Assembly (NCBI GenBank): GCA_016648135.1
Contig: JADDOH010023717.1
Coordinates: forward strand, 87,686-151,685
Direction of reading: 5' to 3'
Source: Agrypnia vestita
Taxonomy: Eukaryota > Arthropoda > Insecta > Trichoptera > Phryganeidae
Length of the DNA stretch: 64,000 nt
Part shown: positions 13,230 to 24,483 of the stretch, piece by piece
How positions within the stretch are numbered: the first letter of the stretch is position 1
How the letters are laid out: each line of letters begins with the position of its first letter
Notes under the pieces: generated by a model
What the model was told of the DNA's origin: nothing
Databases searched by the model: none
Seen by the model: only the letters and a program-made list of their open reading frames with translations
Translations under genes and position numbers: made by a program

Positions 13230-13753
13230 CAGGGTGTACCAGAGCTAGCAGCAGAAACTTGGCCGGTAGATTCCAGACTATGTTATGAGTCTAAAATGTT
13301 CAAGAAACCATGACCAAATATCAATAGTTATGGAGATATGCAATATCAAAGTTTGCATTTTTTTCAATATTTCTGACTTATTTTTTTCAAAAAGTTGAAC
13401 TATCATTACAGTAACTTATATCGATTATGAAAAATTCATTTGCTTCAATACAACTTAAATAAAATGATAAAAACCTTGTTAAAAATAACTTTTTTCAATT
13501 GTTGCAAGGTTTTTATCATTTTATTCGACATGTATTAAAGCGAATGAATTTCTAATAATCGACATAAGTTACTGTAATGATAGTTAAACTTTTTGCAAAA
13601 AATAAGTAAGAAATATTTAATAAAAATGCAAACTTTGATATTGCATATCTCCATAACTATTGATATTAGGCCATGGTTGCTTGAAAGTTTTAGACTCATA
13701 ACATAGTCAGGGATCTACCTGCCAAGTTTCTGCTGCTAGCTCTGGTACACCCT
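13230..13753. mobile_element. Palindromic element family copy, 524 bp
   Basis: The ends are CAGGGTGTACCAGAGC and its inverse, with TATA on the left and a decayed TTAT on the right. The outer arm, with GCAGAAACTTGGCCGGTAG, is nearly the same as that of 29482-30006. Inner halves pair over their full length (GATATGCAATATCAAAGTTT, CATTACAGTAACTTATATCG). No ORF. Confidence 0.85.
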
Positions 13754-14618
13754 TATTGCGATAATTTCTCTCTTTACAATATACTTATAAGCCATAAATA
13801 ATATAAATTATCCTATGTACGTAAGTGAGGAGACTATTGTATTTCAAAGTTCACATCATTCACTGTAATTTTTCCTGCGTGTTTTTCTAGACTTTTATTT
13901 TTTGTTTACATTTTTGACTCACCAGCTAACTAATGCGTGCAAATTATCTGAGTTTCTATACCCGACATTTTGTCTCCGAAGTTGATCATTATTTTAATCC
14001 CAGGTTTTAAATGTTATAATTGAACAATCGCAAAATTTATCAAAATGTGTTATAATATACATTATTTAAAATGGTGACACGTCTTTCATGTAATAACTGT
14101 AATGTAATGTACAAAGAACCATATTATATAATTGCTGACGCTGGAGTATAAATGCTGAAAGGTTGGTGGAAGACGTAGAAATACAATGGAATGCTTGACG
14201 CAATAATATTGATTTATCCGATTAAATTTATTATATTGGTTTGTGATTCAGTTCACGTACCAGCTTCATGACAACACATAGATATGTTATTTTCCTTCAA
14301 ACGTGAACTTGCTATATTCTCTATGCAACGACAAACCAGCATGGTGCACGTGTACCTTGTCTTCGTCCACGTGTATAAGACCACTTTATTAAAAAATATA
14401 CATATAATTAATGTTATAATGGGCAAGGTATACAATTTGCGATACCATCTTGATCTAGGATCAAAACGAATAAAAATTACATATTTGCATTGGACATAAG
14501 ATATACGAATATTAAGTAATACTGAGTTTTATCTATTCAATAGTAGTTGTTTTGTCTTATAATATTTACGCTATCGTTGATAGTGTGTAGGTTTGCTCCC
14601 TGTGTAGGTACAGTATAT

Positions 14619-14831
14619 CCAGTAGGGCCCTCGATATTCGTTAATAATCCGTTTCCGAGGGAATGTTGAATATCAAAAATCATGAATATCAAACGAATTT
14701 TTCTCATATGAACTTACTAAAAATGGTTCAATCTGTTTCCCGCCCCAAATTTTTCCTAGCTTTTCATCTATCGATCTCGAAAATCATTGCAAATACATAC
14801 TAAACCAAATACATACTAAACCCCTATTTAT
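14619..14831. other. Possible Tigger-like left end, otherwise nothing
   Basis: CAGTAGGGCCCTCGATATTC at 14619 resembles a Tigger/pogo terminal repeat (CAGTAG...), but no matching right end or transposase was found. Confidence 0.2.
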
Positions 14832-15063
14832 CAAGCGCATGCAGTGGAAACATTGAAGCATGACTTTTTTGTAAACGTATATTTTGAAAAAAAAATAGAA
14901 ATCAAATATTTATGCTACAGATTTTGATGATATATCAAAATATGAATGCTATGATAACAATTGTGATAGAAATATTACGAAAAATGTGTTGTATTTGATT
15001 TTTTTTTTCCAAATAATTGGTTACATAAAAGTCATGCTGCGATATTCCCACTGCACGCCCCTG
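14832..15063. mobile_element. hAT-type MITE, 232 bp, perfect 8-bp target duplication
   Basis: CTATTTAT at 14824-14831 and again at 15064-15071 brackets an element ending CAAGCGCATGCAGTGG on the left and, inverted, CAGGGGCGTGCAGTGG on the right. The arms continue to pair through GCATGACTTTT and TGTAA. An 8-bp duplication with CA-G ends fits hAT. Confidence 0.85.
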
Positions 15064-15465
15064 CTATTTATTAATGCTTTATCGTTATGACACTGGCTTA
15101 CTCATCATGGTGACGTAAATATACTGTAAGCCTGTGTAAATATTAAAACAAAATTTTAACCAGAAATGTGTCTTTTAGATGAAAAAAAAACAATGTTTAT
15201 AATAGTTTTGAATCTATAGAGATAAGGCTATTTTTTGTTTGGAAGGAAGCAAGAATAATTGCATAATAACTTAGGATAGGTGGAACGTGTATCCAATTTT
15301 GGCCGAATATCAAACACATTTGGGTGAGTATCGAGTATTGCTTGCATACGTATGAAAATGTATAAGTCCAGTACTTCATACACCAAATATTTGTACGATT
15401 GTATACTTTATATGCTGTTAAAATCTATAAACTACAATTTAACATTCTTTAATATCATGATAGAT

Positions 15466-15572
15466 TATTATAGATATTAAATAATATTAACTTTTTTATT
15501 TCAACCAGAGTTTAATAATTTTTATATTATATTTTTTTCACAACTTAGATTTCGACAGGTGAAGTATCAAAC
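15466..15572 (+). repeat. Dispersed repeat shared with 52684-52785
   Basis: TTATAGATATTAAATAATAT, GAGTTTAATAATTTT and GACAGGTGAAGTATCAAAC recur in the same order on the opposite strand at 52684-52785, inside sdt intron 12. Confidence 0.6.
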
Positions 15573-15710
15573 TGACTATTTTTTTACTTCCTTTCTTTTA
15601 TCGTAGCGTCTGCTTGCTTGCTTGTCTGACAAAAAACTTTGGATCGATTTTTAATCCTTTTCCCGTGATCGAATCGAGCTGTAATTTTGCAGGAAAAATC
15701 GTGGCGACTG

Positions 15711-15744
15711 GATCATTTTTATCGTTGCAACGATAAAAATGATC
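15711..15744. repeat. Perfect 34-bp palindrome without loop
   Basis: GATCATTTTTATCGTTG followed directly by its exact inverse. Both halves are 17 bp with no spacer or mismatch. Confidence 0.9.
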
Positions 15745-16874
15745 TAACAAATTTTCGTTAAAAAAAAAAAAATTATAGCATAATTTTGGATTTTTCGAAA
15801 TTTTTTATTACTCCCTTTCGTGGCGTCACCCGACTCGAGCTCAACGCGTTGGGTAAGCGCTAAACCTGGTTTAACTAGGAAATGAGAAATGGAGTATTAT
15901 AAAAACTTGTTTTTTATGGGTTAGTTTTTTATAGAAATTAAAGTTCTGTAAACTATTTCAAATAATAATTTCTTATTTTTATAAAATAACTTGTTTTTTC
16001 GTAGTTAGGTTGGCGGACAAAATTCCATATTCGCAGTTGTCAGTTTACGAAATGCGTAAATTCTTCGCTGACTCTATTTATCCCAGCAAAGATAACAATT
16101 TCTAGAAGCATTTTTCTGGGTCAGTGCTTTATTGTTTTCCACTACTCAATCGTGTTGCGTGTATCAGAAATCGACAGATTTTAAATCGCCAATGAGAACC
16201 TTGTTTTTCCGCGTGCGAATCGTATTCTGCCAGAGAAAACGCGGATTGGTGCGTGAGTGTTTTCTAATAGTACGTGTGTTCAGAATTACGCACACCTTTG
16301 TTCTGCAATGCATCCTGCATACCTTCGTGACACAATCGGGAGCTGTTTTATCGAGCTGATTATCTCGAGAGATTATTACAGGCAACAAGCGGATTACATT
16401 TCTTGCATAATTAAATAATAATCTATCATTTTACTGTGAAGTATTAAATGCTGAACAACTATACATTTTAGCTAAATGATTGTCTTCTTAGTGAAAAGAT
16501 GCTACCTACTTGTAATTTTTAGATGACTGAACACAAAAAAAAAACTTTTTGTGAATTTTTAATTTAAAGTTACAGTTAGTGCGCTGCGGGAGAATTTAAC
16601 AATAACTTATATTATGTATACGAGATAATAATAATAATAAATTATTTATACGAGATTGGAAATATTAGGAGAGATTCATATTAATGGTGGATGTATCGAA
16701 GGATTGCGAAAACAAATCGGTAAAAAATAGGTAAAATAGATTTAACATTACAGTGGCGTTTGGTTTTGTATTTTAACATAATGTAGGTAAGACTTTTTAT
16801 CACTCGTGTCTAAATTTAGATTCAAACTAGCCCTTTTAAGGATGTTTTGTTAATTTTTTTGTCCGCGCTGTATT

Positions 16875-17062
16875 TTTTGTGTGCGATGTGTGTGTGTTTT
16901 TTTTTTAAATTTTAACGCTTCAACAGGCCAAGAGGCCCAATTACAAAAGCGAAATACATCACAAAAAACCCAGGCTTGATTGAGTAAGTTACATATATTA
17001 ATTGTGACCTCACCGGGAATCGAACCCGGAACCTTCGAACCCACTGTGCTACGAGGGCCATC
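16875..17062 (-). mobile_element. tRNA-derived SINE, minus orientation
   Basis: Read on the minus strand: GGCCCTCGTAGCACAGTGG (A box TAGCACAGTGG), a short gap, then GGTTCCGGGTTCGATTCCCG with the exact B box. A body with the reverse of AACAGGCCAAGAGGCCCAAT follows, and an A-rich tail lies opposite the T run at 16895-16910. It is the best preserved of three related copies. Confidence 0.75.
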
Positions 17063-17169
17063 TTTGTTGATTTTTATATTTTAGTTATTAACGTTGATGC
17101 CCAAAATGTTGGATATCGTTCGTTTCCTTTGCTTACAATGCAATGAGACATAATGATGTGGCTAATATT

Positions 17170-17380
17170 CATGTTCCTCGAAGTTTTTGCTACTAACTGC
17201 GGACATCCAAAACTCTATAAGTATAAAAATAAATATTCCATATCTACTTTCTCGTGTAAATAGCTTCGACTGTGACTGTCGAAATTTCGCCCAGAGTGTA
17301 AAGAATATTTTCTATTAAAAATTTAATGAGGAATAAATACTCCCCCGAAGTAATTGCTACTAGCTACGAGACACCCTTGT
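17170..17380. repeat. Repeat related to the core of the 35221-35712 foldback
   Basis: ACTGTCGAAATTTCGCCCAG and AAGAATATTTTCTAT resemble the inner part of the later foldback (CTGTCGATATTTCACCCAG, AATAATATTTTCTAA). A CGAAGTttTTGCTACTA-like string occurs at about 17179 and 17346. Confidence 0.45.
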
Positions 17381-17417
17381 ATTAAATTAAATATTTATCA
17401 TATGTGGGGTGTAAAAA

Positions 17418-17575
17418 ATTGAATGCAGCCATCGAGGATTATTAATTTAGAATGTACTGAATTCGAGATTTTATATCAAATACAGCCTATAAACATATAG
17501 GAAACATGGAAGTGATAGATACATCAAATCTATACATTCGAAATTAGTAATCCTCGGTGACCGCATTCAATGCAT
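17418..17575. repeat. Foldback repeat, copy 2 of a two-copy family
   Basis: ATTGAATGCAGCCATCGAGG at 17418 is inverted at 17556-17575 (CCGCATTCAAT), with GATTATTAATTTAGAATGTA pairing to TACATTCGAAATTAGTAATC. The arms match those at 3598-3910. Confidence 0.6.
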
Positions 17576-17585
17576 TTTTTTTTAC

Positions 17586-20500
17586 ACTTTTACTTGCGTG
17601 AACCCTGCACACTTGATTTATTTTTATTGATGTACGTTTTGAGTCATTTTCGAGCAGAGTGGAGCTAGGTGTATTTATTTTATTGCATCACATTACACGG
17701 CGAGGTGCGATGTTTGCACTGTTTACGAAATTGTGAATTTTCTTATCACGGGCGGCGCAAGGCCGGCAGGAAATCAGGTCGTGCCGCACGCATAATGAAA
17801 CGCCGTACGACAGTAACACTTTGCTGTTTAATAGTTGTATTGTTATGCAAAATTGAGCCGCATAATATAAGAATTCCTTCTTTTCCACTGATGGAACGGC
17901 GCGAAAAGTGAACCAAGGTACTTACTACACATTTTTTTTCTTAATTTCGTCCTTCAAATTTATTTTCCAACGTTTTATTTTTGTATTCTTATTGGTATAG
18001 CATTATTATTAAAAAAAATATTTATTCACAACAAAACGAATTAAAAAAATACAATCAAAAAATGTATACATATATTTTTAATGGTATCTCTTCATTTAAT
18101 TCCCAGCTAAAACATATGTATAATATTGTATCTAGATTATGTTACGTTAAATTGTAAGTCAATTTTTCAATTTATTGTTTTTATTTTAGATGTGTACTAG
18201 ACTAAATTAATTTGAAATTCAAGGGACCAAAAAAAAACCATTTCGATTTATGCGGAATTCCGTTAATTAGAAATTTAAGGTACAAAAAACTACTGAGAGA
18301 CTCGTCAAAAATCGTAAAACTCATGAAAAAAGTCATTAATTTAGTAGAAAATGTTTGAATTTTTTTCGAAATTTCGAAAACGCGATATATATTATGCTAA
18401 TACAAAGATCGCAACATTTCCGCTACTAAAGTACCCGATATTGACGAATTTGTTGTTGTCACTTGCGAAAAAATAGAAATATTAAAAAAAAATCGAGTTA
18501 TGTGACATAAAATGTAATGATTTATGGTGCAAGGGGCTAAATTTTTTAAAAGATGTATGATTTGAATTATCATACTATACATAATATCACAATAGCATTC
18601 CGAACGTCATGCATAGAGAAATTTTAACAAGCTCATTAATTGGAGGAGGTTATCAGTTTCTTTGAAATAAACGAGTAAGTCGGATATGTAATGGAGATGT
18701 TTCCAATTTTTTTTTTCAATAAATGAAAATGAAAATTTGAGGAAAACTGAACAAAAGTATGAATCTGAATTAAGATATCTCTATATCTATAAATGATTTA
18801 ATACATTATATAAACACGTCTTTCAGCTACATAATACACTAATTAGATTAGTAATGCGTCCGACGTCTAACGTAGCAATATTATTGATCATATTATGTTT
18901 CCAACAACTGGAATGCTTTATGGAATAAATGCATAAACGCAACCTGCGGTCGATGCACACAGTGGTATGGGTAGTTAATGTATGTCACTCGGTATAAATT
19001 GTAGGTACTTAATAAATACACATACTCGTATTTGTGTATACGAACTACCAGGTCATAAAATGTCATAGTCAGATACTATAAATGTTGATATTGAATGATA
19101 AATTATGATTCGCTAACTTTTATAAATTTCCATGATCTATTGGTATTTAGTAGTACATAGCCCTTTGATATTGTACGAAAAATTTTTTTTTATATATTAA
19201 GAACGCAACATCAAATAATTATTCATATGAATATATCAAGTCATCACAAATTATTTCACACATTCAAATGAATGACATATTTCCTTTAAAACAGTATTTC
19301 TTTAAATTCATTTTTATTACTGAAAAATATAGAACAAAAAAATTAGCGCCTTGTCTTACTTTTTTAAGGTATATAGAAATTTTAAAGCTTCGTGTCTCAT
19401 GATTGAAATGACGTTGCAAGCTGAAAAAAAAGGCGTTGACCTAGAGATTCCACTCGGAATAACCTGAGTGATGAACGTGCCGTTCGGGAGTTTACTAAAA
19501 AATAAAAAAATTCGCTTTTTAATCAAGATTACCCTAAAAAATAACCAGTTTAGGAAATTTCTAAATATTTAAAAAATATCCAGTTTCGGATTAAACCTAA
19601 ACCTAAATTTATATCATTTTACTTCCGACAAAATCACACCAAAAAAGATCGGCCAAGCTTACACAATCTTTGATTGTGAGGTATTTTGTGAGACATTTTG
19701 AATAGGATTGAGTTCTCCCCTTTCGACTTGTAAAACTAGGTAGAAAATAGTGATATTTATGGCATTGGGGAAGGTGAAACATATAGTAGATATATATTTG
19801 ACTGGTAACAGATTGTCGGTGTATTGCAAGGGAGGGAGTTATCGCTATGACTATTTCCACTTTGGAGCCCGCCTATAAAGGGACTTTATTGAAATGAGAG
19901 GAAGGTCGTACGTTTGCTGGCGTTCGTTGTTTTCTCAGATGGCTTAGAGCAGAAATGGCGAACCTCAGAAGACCAGCGGGCAAAAGTGAATGCGAAATAT
20001 TTTTAAATTGAGTAGCATTTTTTCAAATAAAAATTTAATATTAACTGAATCTCTCTTTTCGTTTGTCTTTTTGTGGACCATCGGACTTCTAATAGCTTAT
20101 TACTACATGGATGTGGTATGTACACATAATAGTTTATTACTACATGTATGTGGTATGAATAAACCACGAACATTTAAGTATGGTACAGTTAATTTTAACC
20201 AGTTGTATCTTTTCACTTTCCTAGTAATATGTTGTATTGACAAATTAATAATTATCTATATTGAAAAACAGGAAGTATGATTTCGTAAATACGGCGCTGC
20301 TGAAAAAAGTATGAACCATTGCGTGTTGTGATTCGTATTTTAAGGAAAATTTTTGGGAATGAGAACATTTATTTTATTTTATTATATTAGTATAATAATA
20401 ATACTCTACGTTAATCTACTTGTGGAAAAAGATTCGGCATCGCCGACCTTAAGTCTAGGTTCTTAGAAAAATGTTTTTTTTAAAATATTTTAATTTTAAT

Positions 20501-23500
20501 TTTTATATCTAACTGTTCTTAGTGTTAAATTAACATCATCTTCTTCGTTCCTTCTTTCAGTCGCCAGGAATATTTACATCTTTATATTCGCTCGTTTGGT
20601 ATTCGTTAGATACGTCCAAGCCACTTTAATTGAGATTTTTTTATGTGGAGAAGTAGTGCCTCCATTCCGAGCGTCTTCCTTATGTATTTTTCACTCGGCC
20701 CAGGAATATTATTCCTGCCACTTCCTTAAGATAACTTATTTTAGTAGGCTGGTCACTCCCTCCGTATTTAGTGAGCTCAAATTATTTTACAGGAAATGTT
20801 GGGTATCTTTTGGTTCATTAATGTGAAAGTGAAACTTATAATGACTCTTAGCTCAATAAAATGTTTTTTTTTAATCATATTGTAAGGATAAAATTAAATA
20901 TCACACTGCCAAAATACTCGAATTGAGCTCTGTATATTTTTGTTTATATAGTGGCAGTCTTATGCATGTACAGTCTGATGACAATATATTGTGGCCATTA
21001 ACTCATTTAATATATTTTATATCAAAATATAGTCAGTACGCCATTATGTAACAGGCAGTTCGGTTCTTCTTGCGGCACTGTTTTGCATTAGTTCATCGTG
21101 AGGATTTGTAATCGATTTGCATTCGATCAATTCCTGGAAATCTATCAAACGTGCGTGTCATCGATGTGAGTCATTCGTGCGATAATTTTATCCATTTTAC
21201 GGAAGATACAATGTTTACAAATGTGTTTCAAGAATGCAGCTACATCACTGTGCAAGTAAAGGTGTACTCACACACACAATTATGCACATTTAAAAATCAT
21301 GTAGTGAGGTATCATGAAAATTTTATAATTCATGACATCACTCTGTGATTGTGGTTATATTAATTATTATATTGTTAATATTAATTGATCCGAAGCATAA
21401 GCTCAATTAATTTAGTACTGCTTTATGAATTTGTTTAACATTAAATAAATGAAAGTTGTCATTTCTGATTCTTCGCATGACGTTATTTTATTAATAAATA
21501 GTTATCTAATCTAATATTAATATAATAATTTTGTTGTCTGTCTGTCCCCTAAGTCCGTAACTTCCTGGAACTCACGGTATACGTATTTTATGTATAAATA
21601 TATAAATAATACCTCAATTACATATACGGTATACGGCTAGTTCATTATAAACTTTAAAAAAATATTATTTATTATAAAATTTACGTCCTAGGTACCTAAT
21701 ATATAATATTTATCAAAAGCCACACCAGGTTAGGAATACTTTCGATAAGATTCGCTTTATACTATCATATACTGTATACTAGAGGAATACTATCGATAAG
21801 ATTACCTGTATAAAATTTCTAGAATCTTTTTAAAAAATCATTCTAGAATTATGTACTTTCAGTCTTTCGCACCCACAACACTAACTACCCCATTTAGGCC
21901 TACGTTGACATACTTCGAATTCGAATGAAATAAAAGGGGCTCTTTGACCTATTAGTCAACCCTTAAAACCTTTCATCCCGATAAGCATTTTGTGAAATTC
22001 TGAAACATGTCATACATATAGATAAAGAAAGAGCTATATTTTCCACATATTATTGTTCGTTGGACCGGGAACCACGCGACAGAACGTAAATAAATCTGAT
22101 TGAAGGCACGGTAGTAATATTTCATGTTGTCGAAATGAATGAAAAAGAAGACGAATATTGAAATTTAGTTCCAAGAACAAGCGGTGCAAACGATTCATTT
22201 TCCATTACAATATTACCAATGGAAAGATATCACATTTGGTGGCTGATGATATTTCGTAGCGCAAAATGATGACATAATAGTTGTAACTCTATACGTTTTT
22301 CGTTTTTTATAACATTCCGCTGTCAGGAAGGTGGTTTCTCTTCTTAGTATGAATGGTATACAGTGTGATGTATTTAACGCTTACATCCAACTGTTCTGAT
22401 AATATTCAAAATCTTATTACTTTCCCGAATGTTCAGAAATATTTTTAAAACGTATATCTATCTAGGAAGACGTGAGAAATATGTAGAAAATAAATGCGTC
22501 TATATAAAAAATATTAATATATTAAATATGAATCGAATTGAAAAACATTGTTTTCTTCCACTATATTTAATTTAATTGTTAAAATATTTTCGAGATCACT
22601 CTCATTATTAATAAAACGTTTTCAATAAAATTAAAATGAATTATAGATAGTATCTACTTACTTATAAGATTGGGTGTTGGATGTAATTAATGGTAGTGGG
22701 GGTAGGGGGCGGGGTTAGAATGGATAGGAGTGGGGAGTTTTTGGGTGGTATTTGGATGTTAATTATATTTTTATTATTTACTTTAACAATTAAATAAAAT
22801 ATATAGTGGAAAAATACAGTATTTTTTTATTCGATTCATAATTAATATATTAAAAATGAATTTTCACTATTTTTCACAAAAAAACTTTGAACATTTAAAA
22901 AAATATTCTAACGTACGTACTGAATTACGTACACTGATTTACGTACACTGATTTATGAATATATATGCATATAAATTTGACGGATATTAACCGCCATGCA
23001 CCTGTCATTACTGTCATTTTTTATATTTCCACGCATAACATGTTATTTTTATACCCATAAGAAATTTACGACATTTTTATTGTCTTCTCTTGAGTTATGA
23101 AATTGTGTGGTGCGGGCGTAATTATTATCTCAGTATCTAAAAGGAAGAAGACGACCGCTGGATCATGATATAAGATTTTCGAAACCGCAGAGTATAAACA
23201 TTTTAAAAAGAAGCCAAAAATAGACAGCTGGAGTACTAAAAAAAAATCGTGTTTGTGCTCATGTACGCGCGGTAGAAGTTATACTTAAAAACTAAAATTA
23301 AGACAAAATTAATGACGCTGAAAGTATTCAGTGAAATCTACACTGGTCATTCTAATTAATTTTGTCGAGTTTCGTGAAAAGAATTAAAACTTACTTGCAA
23401 AAATGATAAAATTTAAAATAATTAGGGCAAACAAAAACTTTCTGCTCTAATAGTATATTTTTAAACGGGCCAGGGAGAATCAGCGGTGGCTATGTTATAT

Positions 23501-24417
23501 AGTTGCCGTCCGCGCGTCCAAGTCTCGAGTCTTTCTCCAGCCGTGTAACATCGTTTTTTTTATTCGTGAAATATTACTGAAAATTAATTTTAAAGTGCAT
23601 ATCGTGGTCTCGTTACATGCCTCGCTACATGCTGTTTCCCGCTACACACATTCCCGCTACAAACGTTCCCTTTCACAGTTACAATAAAAATTTTATCCTC
23701 AATGCGCCAAAAGAAAATAGCTTCAAAAAAAAAAAAATATATATATATATATCAATAATATTCCAATGTGTATCTGTGTTCTGTAACGCATCGACGTATT
23801 GACTCAATTTTTACGTAAATTTTCAGTAAAAATGTTTTTCATCAATGCGTTATTTGATTAGATACCCTTTTAAAGATTTTTTTTCTGAATTTTCGATCTA
23901 ATTTGTGAAGCTCGCTTTGGACTCTAGCGTAATCGAAGAAGAATTATTAAAATAAAAACGCATACATATTTTTTTAATACGTGCTAAAAGCCCATTTAAA
24001 ATAATTCAACAGAACCGAATCCAATAATGTAAAGACAATAATAAGTACTTCCTTTATACAAACCATTATTTTTAATAGATTTCCTGACGTTGTTTTTATT
24101 TTTATTAAATAATTATTTTGAGTATATTATTAAACTGCTAAATATGAATTGACAATGCCCCACAATGGGGCGCCAAGTTTCTTTATTACTTTTTGAATTT
24201 CATATTCACGACCCAAGTTACAATCTTATCATAATGTAAGAAACGATTGTAATCATTGTTGTATAATTATAAATATTTTAGTTTTCACACCATTGATAAT
24301 ACAGAAGCAGTGTAAAATGTACTTAATTAATACCGAAAGTGTTGAAACATTTGTGATAAATTAAGTGCGTTGTGATATTTCACCATGGCTTAAGTAAGCG
24401 TCAACGTGGCGGACAAA
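17586..24417. other. Upstream region of sdt, no gene proven
   Basis: AT-rich with a CpG-richer patch at 17690-17905. In that patch an ATG at about 17795 opens a 38-codon frame starting MKRRTTVTLCCLIVVLLCKI, a signal-peptide-like segment, but the frame is short and unrecognised. A tandem duplication TTATTACTACATGnATGTGG lies at about 20096 and 20132, and a G-rich run at 22697-22733. The sdt promoter presumably lies near 24 kb, but no convincing core elements were found. Confidence 0.4.
22697..22733 (+). other. G-run cluster, possible G-quadruplex
   Basis: GGGGGTAGGGGGCGGGG is followed 17 bases later by GGGG, giving four G-runs, the last after a long loop. Only a motif-level suggestion. Confidence 0.4.
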
Positions 24418-24483
24418 ATGGTGTCGTCATCCCCGAGGACCAACGAGAAGGGAGCTACGATCGACAAGAAGGCGCAGTACAAA
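24418..24483 (+). CDS. sdt: sdt exon 1 (start codon, residues 1-22)
   Basis: The ATG is preceded by ACAAA and encodes [11 protein letters not shown]...KKAQYK, ending at a GTGAGT donor in phase 0. The final AQYK joins [11 protein letters not shown] of exon 2, matching the [20 protein letters not shown] segment of PALS1; this fixes the junction. The short upstream ATG-GCT-TAA at 24385 is in the same frame and could act as a minimal upstream ORF. Confidence 0.85.
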
